Shown here: positions 56,101 to 63,302 of the stretch, piece after piece
How the letters are laid out: every line of letters begins with the position of its first letter
How positions within the stretch are numbered: the stretch's first letter is position 1
Assembly (NCBI GenBank): GCA_965212545.1
Contig: CBDBVB010000019.1
Location: 1 to 64,000 of the forward strand
Length of the DNA: 64,000 nt
Direction of reading: 5' to 3'
Source: JABDIP01 sp965212545
Lineage (GTDB): Bacteria; Pseudomonadota; Alphaproteobacteria; DSM-16000; Inquilinaceae
Notes under the pieces: generated by a model
The model's input: only the letters and a program-made list of their open reading frames with translations
What the model was told of the DNA's origin: nothing
The model's database searches: none
Translations under genes and position numbers: made by a program

Positions 56101-56921
56101 AAGATGGTGTAAGCTATATGAACCGGAGTTGGCGACGGTGGAAGGAGCGGACTGTCGAGGCTGTGAAGGGTGGCCACCGTGCGGCCCGACCGACATTTGA
56201 CGAGGTCGTATTAGAGGCTGCCTTCTGGAGAATTCCGCCGTTGGACCCGGTTTCGCAGTTGAGCATCGGCCAATGGAGCGATCTGCTATGGAGCGCGATC
56301 GAGACTCCGTCATTCAATGCGTTGGAGGGCCCGCCCCTCTGGGTGCTGGTTCCCGCCGTCCATTTTCTCGGTTTCCACGACGAATTCGATCAGTTGGACG
56401 AGGTCTGGGACAAAATCGCCAAGGCAAACCTGAAAGACGGAGTACCCAAAGACGAGTTGAGCGAGGCGCGTTTGAAATCCTGGCCGGAAATTGCGGCGTC
56501 GCAGCAAGCACGACACGAGAAGCCGCCGAGCCAGCGCGATCGGGCGCTCTTTCTGCGCCTCTCATCGACGCTTCCTGGTCTGGGCGCCCGATATGATGAG
56601 TTATGGACGCCGACGGCTGACTACGGTGCGTTGACCGTATCGCCAAATCGTCTGAAGTCGAAATTACGAACGCCAAGTCTTCAGGAGTGGCGCACGCAAT
56701 TCCTTGAGCGTGCAGGATTCAGAGTGCTCTTTGTGGACGAACGCGCCGATCGACCAATGCGAGACGAGGATCGCAAGAGTCTACCAGAGGCAATAGCCGA
56801 TCTTCCGGTGTTTCGGTTGATTGACCGTGCGTCGCCTGAGGATTTGCGAAATCCGCAGGTCATCGTCAAACCGAAGTCTCTCGACGACGCGATGCGCCGT
56901 GCCCTTTTCGCTCCTGCGTGA
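53088..56921 (+). CDS. KAP-like P-loop NTPase with inserted membrane helices
   Basis: A 1,277-residue protein. Walker A is GHRGSGKTS (residues 85-93), and Walker B is VFVVDELDKLD (about 437-447). FFCFLTDRDYFEHL (about 467-480) is a sensor-1-like strand, followed by FSHRLFVLYRPKELHDYLEK. Between Walker A and B lie about 340 residues including two membrane-helix candidates (about 340-360 and 367-390). Membrane segments inserted between the two Walker motifs are the hallmark of KAP NTPases (Kidins220/PifA). The remaining ~770 residues include acidic helical linkers, a hydrophobic segment near residue 885 (LVLALLLGASAG) and a C-terminal domain I do not recognise. The start is GTG at 53088 inside the previous gene; an ATG at 53130 is an alternative. 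The cassette setting suggests defence, which is unproven. Confidence 0.75.
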   Translation: MGRRQKTATEKLNPMVRVASERAYCLKVTDQGIHQDSWLKDSWVGPASSGGRPQFVRSHAYELLVRELRRYQNNEVRGRSFLISGHRGSGKTSLVLRAVEELRENAEGDHAAWQRPLLVKLHGPSLLALDKSQEAASNEAQDAAANANPSAETEQARSSNHATESLLKHITNALYRAFAGEIARCYGQLAKRRGPIGGDSEIAELTAQLQLSLDETPEPATLREYWRRVGALNRGVLWHWRPGGTTGGQFGTRDRPRTAPAKGIRARIGALRDQFQRFWQFPAEYSLDDGQGHREIVALATAAQAYRVVSGAVSYGTEKKDVQEDDKQLHLQTKPNLLEGINSLLGLLAGGTAGGLTLAAQPGGLSANGVMLAAVIGVATVLGTSLALNWTSTRKRTQTVTADYTFIRDTGVATLSRELPTITERIRVTGLAPVFVVDELDKLDLNDLDEGMDKLVRQLKHLVADYSFFCFLTDRDYFEHLQYKTRREPYPREHTYFSHRLFVLYRPKELHDYLEKILQPEYSAESGRMTDTEDLESATITGGLRPSSRQAGSISGVPPRVHKRMISLLLMHRAMMHVFDLQRELARLCDANDHIILSNSELRTYYRHHIMIQLAVEHLLEERNQRHRLTEDPRFGQVIYDVLNFPTRKWIEGAAKLDASERALADYLFERLSIEQRLQPRSSGSTDNSPPLKPTDETEIADAGKSTDPLAAVVDESDRRELIALLDGLLQLLSDPTELKAKLSTSPDFSGDWEDWIEDLLQNISPLLEEVTDDTGGDAKHYEWRQDPFGRATDVRLDRGQQEQDEDDVRLIDGLLEDLTGDHDFASDLEAAKVLIGSPAWTEVSAGRERLREWRKTNKKYADLHSDQDYLSQYARNLKQRVNALVLALLLGASAGQAANKIKRPNEWDDDDEPWTKQDRVIAGVNAVTRILRLGSAGPELAMGLLENFVKNQQSTSDQVGAILEGVRKSSDRVIEAVKNDFVNIQEHVGPAVDDIFSIPEAKLEDGVSYMNRSWRRWKERTVEAVKGGHRAARPTFDEVVLEAAFWRIPPLDPVSQLSIGQWSDLLWSAIETPSFNALEGPPLWVLVPAVHFLGFHDEFDQLDEVWDKIAKANLKDGVPKDELSEARLKSWPEIAASQQARHEKPPSQRDRALFLRLSSTLPGLGARYDELWTPTADYGALTVSPNRLKSKLRTPSLQEWRTQFLERAGFRVLFVDERADRPMRDEDRKSLPEAIADLPVFRLIDRASPEDLRNPQVIVKPKSLDDAMRRALFAPA

Positions 56922-56922
56922 T

Positions 56923-57364
56923 CGGCATCCAGACCCTGTTCACCGGCCTTGACCCGCTGCTGGGCCTCAACAAGTTCAGCCGCTTCGCGCGCTTGGACCC
57001 GGATTCCGCCAAGGCGGAGGCCTTCGTCGCCCTGGAAGACTGGCTGAACGACGGCATCCCGCTGGCCGCCGCGGTGGCCGAGGAATGCATCTCCGGCTGG
57101 TACGGCGCCAACACCCCGGCTAGGGGCGAATGGACCATCGCCGACGCCCCTGTCGACCCGTCCCGTGTCCCCCAGCCCAGCCTGCACCTGATCCCCCAGA
57201 CGGACCGCATCGTCCCTCCGGAAAGCGCCCGCGCCCTGGCCAACGCCATGCCCGACGCGCTCCAGATCGACCCCCCGCTCGGCCATATCGGCATGGTCGT
57301 CGCGGGCCGGGCGCCGGACTTGCTGTGGACGGTTCTGGCGGAGTGGTTGGCAGACGCCCGCTAG
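56923..57364 (+). pseudogene. phaC 3' fragment, direct repeat copy 2
   Basis: A second copy of the last 442 bases of phaC, starting one base after the NTPase stop codon. It encodes residues about 270-415 of PhaC, including the Asp and His of the triad (PQTDRIVPPESA, PPLGHIGMVV) but not the catalytic Cys or the N-terminal half, so it cannot be a polymerase alone. A GTG at 56918 overlapping the NTPase stop could start a 148-residue product by coupling. It most likely represents the old end of phaC, left behind when the cassette entered. Confidence 0.88.
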
Positions 57365-57608
57365 ACCCCAGCCTGAACGAAAGTTGCTCACGCCTGCTGC
57401 CTGACAGCGCCCTTAGCTGGGCGAAAGATACTTTTCTGGCTGAAATCACCGAAAATGGGCAATCATGGGTCGCGAATTGCGGCATGCGCCGAATATCATG
57501 ACACTGCAGAAGTAGGAAACTGCCCAACGAGGTGCCGTTCGGTTCCGAATCTGAAGATCCGCATTGAGGCACGCCAGAAATCTCCAAGAAACAACAGGGA
57601 GAAGATCG

Positions 57609-58736
57609 ATGAGTGTGAATCGATTGATACGGCTGGGAGGCCGGGTCGCCGCTCTGGTTTTCATCGGGTCTGTGATGGCGCCGTTCGAGGCGCACGCCCA
57701 GGCGGAAGAGATCACCTTCACCTCCTGGACCGGGCCGTACATGCGCAGCCAGATGCTGGGCTTCGTCCGCCCTTATGAGGATGCCACCGGCAGCCGGGTG
57801 CATGTGGAGCACTACGCAGGCGGCATCGACGAGATCCGCGACCAGGTCGAATCCGCCAATGTCGTGTGGGACGTGGTCGACCTGACCCAGGCGGATTCCC
57901 TGCGCGCCTGCGACGAAGGCCTTCTGGAGAAACTGGATGGTGTCCAACTGCCCGACGGCGTCGACGGCACCAGCTTCCGAGACGACTTCGTGGACGGCGC
58001 GCTGAACGACTGCGGCGTCGGCGTCATCGTCTGGGCGACCGCATTCGGCTACAGCAACGATGCGTACGGCGGCAACCCGCCCTCCACGATCGCGGATTTC
58101 TTCGACACCCGGACCTATCCCGGTCGGCGCGCGATCCGCAACGATCCGACGGTTGTCATGGAATGGGCGCTGATTGCCGATGGCGTGGCGCCGGACGATG
58201 TCTACGACCTACTGGAAACGCCGGAAGGCGTTGCCCGGGCGCTGGAGACGATGGAGGCGATCAAGCCGGGCCTGCAGCTCTGGGACAATGGTCGCGAGCC
58301 GGTACGCCTGCTGAACAGCGGTGAGGTCGCCATGACCTCGATCTGGGCCACCACCGGCGCCACCGCCTCCCGAGAGGAGGGGGCGAACTTTTCCATCGTC
58401 TGGCACGGCCGGGTCATCGAGCTCGACCTGTTCGGCATCCCCAAGGGCAGCCGCAACCGGGAGGCGGCGATCGACTTCATCCGCTTCGCCAGCAGTTCGC
58501 AATCCCTTGCCAACATGGTCGGATACCTGCCCAACGGGCCGACCCGGCGGTCGTCCCTGGCGCTGGTGTCCGACGATGTGCTGGCGCAGCTCCCCAACAA
58601 TCCGGCCTTCGACGACGAGATCACCATCCGCTCCGATGCCCAATGGTGGTCGCGGAACCACGCGGCTTTGGAAGAGGCCTTCGACGCCTGGCTGGCCGAG
58701 GCCGGCCGGCAGGGTGCGTCCGGCACGGTGCGATGA
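57609..58736 (+). CDS. Periplasmic solute-binding protein (PotD/F-like)
   Basis: A 375-residue extracellular solute-binding protein. A signal peptide (RVAALVFIGSVMAPFEAHAQ) precedes ITFTSWTGPYMRSQMLGFV, WDVVDLTQADSLRACDEG and FGYSNDAYGGNPPSTIADFF, a pattern typical of polyamine/amine-type binding proteins of ABC importers. The ATG at 57609 follows gggagaag and begins the signal peptide; the longer reading adds 15 residues that do not fit. No ABC permease or ATPase follows; instead a BCCT carrier gene begins 33 bases downstream, which suggests the two act on the same amine or betaine. Confidence 0.82.
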   Translation: MSVNRLIRLGGRVAALVFIGSVMAPFEAHAQAEEITFTSWTGPYMRSQMLGFVRPYEDATGSRVHVEHYAGGIDEIRDQVESANVVWDVVDLTQADSLRACDEGLLEKLDGVQLPDGVDGTSFRDDFVDGALNDCGVGVIVWATAFGYSNDAYGGNPPSTIADFFDTRTYPGRRAIRNDPTVVMEWALIADGVAPDDVYDLLETPEGVARALETMEAIKPGLQLWDNGREPVRLLNSGEVAMTSIWATTGATASREEGANFSIVWHGRVIELDLFGIPKGSRNREAAIDFIRFASSSQSLANMVGYLPNGPTRRSSLALVSDDVLAQLPNNPAFDDEITIRSDAQWWSRNHAALEEAFDAWLAEAGRQGASGTVR

Positions 58737-58769
58737 ATAAGAACGAATTAGGACAGAGAGGAACCCCCG

Positions 58770-60371
58770 ATGAGTGATGTAACACAGGCGCCGCCGGAGG
58801 ATCTGGTCGCCAAGTCCGGCTTCTTCACCGGGATGAATGCCTTCATGGGCGTGGCCTCGATGGCCATGATCCTGGGATTCGTTCTCTTCACCATCCAGGA
58901 CGTCGAATTCTCCGCCGGCGTGTTCACCGAGGCCAAGAATTTCATCATCGGCGCACTCGACTGGTTCTACGTGCTGGTGGTCACCTTGGCACTGTTCTTC
59001 GTGTTCTGGCTGCTGGTCAGCCGGTTCGGGGATGTGAAGCTGGGCAAGGACGATGACGAGCCCGACTTCTCCACCTTCTCGTGGATCTGCATGCTGTTCA
59101 GCGCCGGTCTCGGATCCGGCCTGATCTATTGGGGCGTTGCCGAACCGATGTACCACATCCAGGACAGCCCGTTCCTGAGCCGCGAGGGCATCGAACCCGG
59201 CAGCGTCGAGGCGGCCTCGTCGGCGATCCGAATCACCATCTTCCACTGGGGCCTGCATGGTTGGGCGCTCTATGTGCTGGTCGGGCTGAGCCTGTGCTAT
59301 TTCGCCTATCGCAAGGGCCTGCCGCTGTCTCTCAGGTCGGCCCTGTATCCGGTGCTGAAGGAAAAGATCTACGGCCCGTGGGGGCATTTGGTGGATCTCG
59401 TGGGCGTGTTCGGCACCATCTTCGGTTTGGCGACCTCGCTCGGCCTGGGCGTAGCCCCGATCGCCGCCGGCCTGGAGAGGCTCGGCTGGCTATCGAACAC
59501 CACGACCAACCAGTTGATCCTGGTCGCCGCCATCACTGTGATGGGCACGGCCTCCGCCGCGTCGGGCGTCGGCAAGGGTGTCCGCATCCTCAGCGAGTTG
59601 AACGTCTGGGCCAGCCTCGGCCTGCTGCTGCTGTTCCTGATCCTGGGGCCGACGGCATTCATCCTCGGCATGGTCATCACCGGCGCCGGCGAATACCTGT
59701 GGAACGTCATTCCCATGGGCTTCTGGATCGACGGCGAGCCGGACCGGCAATGGCAGAGCTGGTGGACGATCTTCTATTGGGGCTGGTGGATCGCCTGGTG
59801 CCCGTTCGTCGGCATGTTCATCGCCCGCATCTCCAAGGGCCGCACCATCCGGCAGTTCTGCTTCTGCGTTCTGCTGGTGCCGACCTCCGTCGTGGTGCTG
59901 TGGATGGGCGTGTTCGGTGGTGCCGCGGTGGGCGTCGATCTGTTCAACAATGCCGGTGTGGTCGATGCGGTGAACGCCGACTACGCCACCGGCGTGTTCC
60001 AGACCATTGCCGGCTTCGGTATTGAATGGCTGGTCACCCCGATCACCATCCTGACTACGCTGCTGCTGATCTCGTGGTTCGTAACGTCGTCGGATTCCGG
60101 CACCCTGGTCATGTGCACCATGCTGTCCATGGGCGACGAGCACCCGCCGATCAAGTTCCGGGTCTTCTGGGGGGTGACCTCTGGCGTCGTCGCCGGTGTC
60201 TTGATCCTGGCCGGCGGCCTGAGCGCGCTGCAGACCGCTTCGATCGTCGCAGGCCTTCCCATCGCTATCGCCCTACTGCTGATGGGCTACGGCATGGTCC
60301 AGACCCTGCACGACGACTTCCCGGTCTTCGACGTGGAGGACAAGATGGCGCTGCGGTATCTGAACCGCTGA
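58770..60371 (+). CDS. BCCT family betaine/carnitine/choline transporter
   Basis: A 533-residue inner-membrane secondary transporter with about twelve helices. Family signatures are FSAGLGSGLIYWGVAEPMYH, the HWGLHGWALYVLVGL helix and the Trp box WWTIFYWGWWIAWCPFVGMF followed by IARISKGRTIRQF. Gly at FSAGLGSG and the Trp residues of the substrate cage are present. The short C-terminus lacks the long osmosensing tail of BetP-type carriers, so it is probably a nutrient or constitutive carrier. It forms an operon with the binding protein upstream. Confidence 0.92.
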   Translation: MSDVTQAPPEDLVAKSGFFTGMNAFMGVASMAMILGFVLFTIQDVEFSAGVFTEAKNFIIGALDWFYVLVVTLALFFVFWLLVSRFGDVKLGKDDDEPDFSTFSWICMLFSAGLGSGLIYWGVAEPMYHIQDSPFLSREGIEPGSVEAASSAIRITIFHWGLHGWALYVLVGLSLCYFAYRKGLPLSLRSALYPVLKEKIYGPWGHLVDLVGVFGTIFGLATSLGLGVAPIAAGLERLGWLSNTTTNQLILVAAITVMGTASAASGVGKGVRILSELNVWASLGLLLLFLILGPTAFILGMVITGAGEYLWNVIPMGFWIDGEPDRQWQSWWTIFYWGWWIAWCPFVGMFIARISKGRTIRQFCFCVLLVPTSVVVLWMGVFGGAAVGVDLFNNAGVVDAVNADYATGVFQTIAGFGIEWLVTPITILTTLLLISWFVTSSDSGTLVMCTMLSMGDEHPPIKFRVFWGVTSGVVAGVLILAGGLSALQTASIVAGLPIAIALLLMGYGMVQTLHDDFPVFDVEDKMALRYLNR

Positions 60372-60457
60372 CGTCGGGTAGTTTGTATTCCCGTTAGGGA
60401 AGACCCGAAACTCCCTGGGCCGATATACCCGGCCCGGGGAGGCTGGATCACCGATCT

Positions 60458-60811
60458 TCAGGCGGCCGATCGGTCCGCCAGTTGATCGTAAGCCTGCAGG
60501 GCCTGGGCGCCATAGACGAAAGATGGGCCGCCGCCCATGTAAGTCGCTACGCCGATCGTCTCGACGATCTCGTCGCGATTGGCGCCATGCCGGATCGCGG
60601 CTTCAGTGTGAAAGCCGATGCAACCGTCGCAGCGGCCCGCGATGCCGATCGCCAGGGCGATGAGTTCCTTGGTCTTGGGATCGAGGGCCGCCGACTTGGT
60701 GGCCGCCTTCGCCAGTCCGGCGAATGCGGACGCGACGTCCGGCGCCGCCTGCCGATAGGTCGCCAAGGCCTTGGAAAGTTCCTGGTTGGCTGATGGCCAA
60801 TCGCTGATCAT
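60458..60811 (-). CDS. Carboxymuconolactone decarboxylase family protein (AhpD-like)
   Basis: A 117-residue protein with the AhpD core: KELIALAIGIAGRCDGCIGF and the following His (FHTEAAIRHGA), which give the CxxC-x3-H redox site. EIVETIGVATYMGGGPSFVY completes the small helical fold. Such proteins reduce peroxidase partners or act as thiol redox enzymes. I choose the ATG at 60809-60811, which has gggag about 8 bases upstream; an ATG at 60829 is an alternative. It is a single-gene unit. Confidence 0.87.
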   Translation of the reverse strand: MISDWPSANQELSKALATYRQAAPDVASAFAGLAKAATKSAALDPKTKELIALAIGIAGRCDGCIGFHTEAAIRHGANRDEIVETIGVATYMGGGPSFVYGAQALQAYDQLADRSAA

Positions 60812-61129
60812 CGTGTTCGCTCCCGTCACGTTTGCCGAAGTTCGCTCGTACCGCTGGGGCGCGACCCTAGTGGACTTTTCGACGAGCGGAATTGCCTTGG
60901 ATCAACGCTATCGGCTCTGGCGAGAGGGAAGGGCGCCGGGGCAAATGTCCCGGGCGGAGTCCCAATCTCATAAAGTTGCAGCCTGAGACATTTCGCACCC
61001 GGCTGTCTTCTTGCGCTGCATCAATGCCGGTCTTATGGTTCCCGGCGAGACTGCTGACCGCCGGGCGGTGGTAATCAAACCGCATGTCCGGCATGGCTAT
61101 TCAACCAATGCGCAATAGGGAGCGAATTC
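60812..61129. other. Intergenic region between the AhpD-like gene and phaA
   Basis: About 318 bases that must hold the promoters of two divergent genes. A ribosome site (agggagc) lies just before the phaA ATG at 61130. An imperfect stem (ccggg ... cccgg) occurs near 60937-60954. I see no coding sequence or RNA gene. Confidence 0.4.
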
Positions 61130-62305
61130 ATGACCGACGTCGTCATTGCCGGGGCGGCCCGGACAGCTGTGGGCGCCTTCAATGGCGGCCTGAGCTCTGT
61201 TCCGGCCCATGATCTGGGCATCGTTGCAATCAAGGCGGCGCTGGGGCGGGCCGAAGTCGGCGCCGAAGAGGTGGACGAGGTCATTCTGGGCCAGATCCTG
61301 AGTGCGGGCGCGGGCCAGAACCCGGCGCGGCAGGCAGCGGTCGGCGCCGGCATACCGGTGGAAAAGACCGCCTATCAGATCAACCAGCTCTGCGGATCGG
61401 GACTGCGCGCCGTGGCGCTCGGTCAGCAGGCGATCAAGCTCGGCGACAGCGAGATCGTCGTCGCCGGCGGCCAGGAATCGATGAGCCAGGCGCCGCACTG
61501 CGCGCATATGCGCAACGGCCAGAAGATGGGCGACATCAAGTTCATCGACACCATGATCAATGACGGCCTGATGGACGCCTTCAACGGTTACCACATGGGC
61601 AACACGGCCGAGAACATCGCCAGGAAGTGGCAGCTGACCCGCGATGAGCAGGACGCCTTCGCCGCCCTGTCGCAGCAGAAGGCGGAAGCCGCCCAGAACG
61701 CCAACCGCTTCGTCGACGAGATCGCCCCGGTCACCATCAAGACGCGCAGGGGCGAGACCGTGGTCGACACCGACGAGCACCCCAAGCACGGAACGACCGC
61801 GGAGTCGCTGGGCAAGCTGCGCGCGGCGTTCGACCGCGAGGGCACGGTGACCGCCGGCAATGCCAGCGGCATCAATGACGGGGCGGCCGCCCTGGTGCTG
61901 ATGAGCGCCGAGACTGCGGCCAAGCGCGGCACCAACCCGCTGGCGCGGATCGTCTCGTGGGCGACCTGCGGGGTCGATCCGTCGATCATGGGCACCGGGC
62001 CGATCCCGGCCAGCCGCAGCGCGCTGGAGAAGGCGGGCTGGAGCACCGACGATCTCGACCTGATCGAGGCCAACGAGGCCTTCGCCGCCCAGGCGCTTGC
62101 CGTCAACAAGGACCTCGGCTGGGATACCGACAAGGTGAACGTCAATGGCGGCGCGATCGCATTGGGCCATCCGGTCGGCGCCTCCGGCGCCCGCGTGCTG
62201 GTGACGCTGCTGCATGAGATGCAGAAGCGCGACGCCAAGCGGGGACTGGCCACCTTGTGCATCGGTGGCGGCATGGGTGTCGCCATGTGCATCGAGCGCG
62301 ACTAG
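61130..62305 (+). CDS. phaA: Acetyl-CoA acetyltransferase (beta-ketothiolase)
   Basis: A 391-residue thiolase that condenses two acetyl-CoA to acetoacetyl-CoA, the first PHB step. The acylated Cys is in INQLCGSGLRAVALG (about residue 89), and the late catalytic segments are NVNGGAIALGHPVGASGARV and LATLCIGGGMGVAMCIE with the second Cys. The length and motifs match PhaA exactly. phaB follows after 45 bases on the same strand. Confidence 0.95.
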   Translation: MTDVVIAGAARTAVGAFNGGLSSVPAHDLGIVAIKAALGRAEVGAEEVDEVILGQILSAGAGQNPARQAAVGAGIPVEKTAYQINQLCGSGLRAVALGQQAIKLGDSEIVVAGGQESMSQAPHCAHMRNGQKMGDIKFIDTMINDGLMDAFNGYHMGNTAENIARKWQLTRDEQDAFAALSQQKAEAAQNANRFVDEIAPVTIKTRRGETVVDTDEHPKHGTTAESLGKLRAAFDREGTVTAGNASGINDGAAALVLMSAETAAKRGTNPLARIVSWATCGVDPSIMGTGPIPASRSALEKAGWSTDDLDLIEANEAFAAQALAVNKDLGWDTDKVNVNGGAIALGHPVGASGARVLVTLLHEMQKRDAKRGLATLCIGGGMGVAMCIERD

Positions 62306-62350
62306 CAGACACCAGAGGCAAAACAAACAAACCGACAGTGGAGGAACACC

Positions 62351-63073
62351 ATGGCGAGAGTGGCAGTTGTCACCGGGGGCACCCGGGGCATCGGTGAGGC
62401 GATCAGCATCGCCCTGAAGGATGCGGGCTACAGCGTCGTTGCCAGCTATGCCGGCAACGACGCGGCGGCCGCCGATTTCACCGAGACAACCGGCATCCCG
62501 GTGAAGAAGTTCGATGTGTCCGACTATGACGCCTGTCAGGCGGCGGTGCAGGAGATCGAACAGGAGGTCGGGCCGGTCGAAGTCCTGATCAACAATGCCG
62601 GCATCACCCGTGACGGCACCATGCACCGCATGACCCATGAGAACTGGCAGGCGGTGATCGACACCAATCTTGGCTCCTGCTTCAACATGGGCCATGCGGT
62701 GCTGAACGGTATGCGCGACCGCAGCTTCGGGCGGATCGTCAACATCGGCTCGGTGAACGGCCAGGCGGGGCAATACGGCCAGGTCAACTATGCCGCGGCA
62801 AAATCCGGCATCCATGGTTTCACCAAGGCGCTGGCCCAGGAAGGTGCGGCCAAGGGCATCACCGTCAACGCCATCGCGCCCGGCTACATCAACACCGACA
62901 TGGTGCGGGCGGTTCCCGAACCGGTGCTGGAGAAGATCATCGCCCGGATCCCGGTCGGGCGGCTCGGCGAAGCCGATGAGATCGCCCGCGCGGTGCTGTT
63001 CCTGGTATCCGACGATGCCGGCTTCATCACCGGATCGACCTTGTCGATCAACGGTGGCCAGCACATGTATTGA
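62351..63073 (+). CDS. phaB: Acetoacetyl-CoA reductase
   Basis: A 240-residue short-chain dehydrogenase making (R)-3-hydroxybutyryl-CoA with NADPH. The nucleotide motif is VTGGTRGIGEAISIAL, the NNAG motif is LINNAGITRDGTMHRMTHEN, and the catalytic Ser/Tyr/Lys lie in IVNIGSVNGQAGQYGQVNYAAAKSG in pieces NIGSV and YAAAK. The ribosome site gtggagg precedes the start. It forms the phaAB operon. Confidence 0.95.
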   Translation: MARVAVVTGGTRGIGEAISIALKDAGYSVVASYAGNDAAAADFTETTGIPVKKFDVSDYDACQAAVQEIEQEVGPVEVLINNAGITRDGTMHRMTHENWQAVIDTNLGSCFNMGHAVLNGMRDRSFGRIVNIGSVNGQAGQYGQVNYAAAKSGIHGFTKALAQEGAAKGITVNAIAPGYINTDMVRAVPEPVLEKIIARIPVGRLGEADEIARAVLFLVSDDAGFITGSTLSINGGQHMY

Positions 63074-63135
63074 GTCGGCGCACCGGGCGCACGAATTCTG
63101 CGGACCCGGTGAGTTTGGATTTGAGTTCCCTGAGC

Positions 63136-63222
63136 CCCTCATTCCCCCGCTCTTGCAGGGGGGGAGAGGGACTTGGGGCGGTGTTCTTTGACTGCCGTCC
63201 CTGCGGAGAGGTGAGGGACGCG
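63136..63222 (+). repeat. Palindromic intergenic element after phaB, possible dispersed repeat or terminator
   Basis: Arms ccccc (63144-63148) and ggggg (63158-63162), extended by ctc/gag outside, form a hairpin just after phaB; a second small stem (gtccctgcgg ... gagggac) follows. The text resembles short palindromic intergenic repeats common in alphaproteobacterial genomes. It may end phaAB transcription; repeat status needs the rest of the genome. Confidence 0.45.
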
Positions 63223-63302
63223 CGGCGTAGCCTTGAGAAGGTGACGGGCTGCCCCGGATATTTCCGATTCTATCTATGAGCGGTCGATAGCAGGCAACCA
63301 CC

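Noticed and set aside
52437..57364. Possible insertion sequence or integrative element with its own recombinase
   Set aside because: No transposase, integrase, terminal inverted repeat or short target duplication is visible; the flanking homology is a 442-bp piece of phaC, which points to recombination instead.
56918..57364. An independent small gene of 148 codons
   Set aside because: It is the phaC C-terminus lacking the catalytic Cys, best explained as a leftover fragment.
60385..60440. Stem-loops after the BCCT gene (gggccg/cggccc and ttccc/gggaa) as a terminator
   Set aside because: Short stems with no T-run; too weak to list as a terminator.
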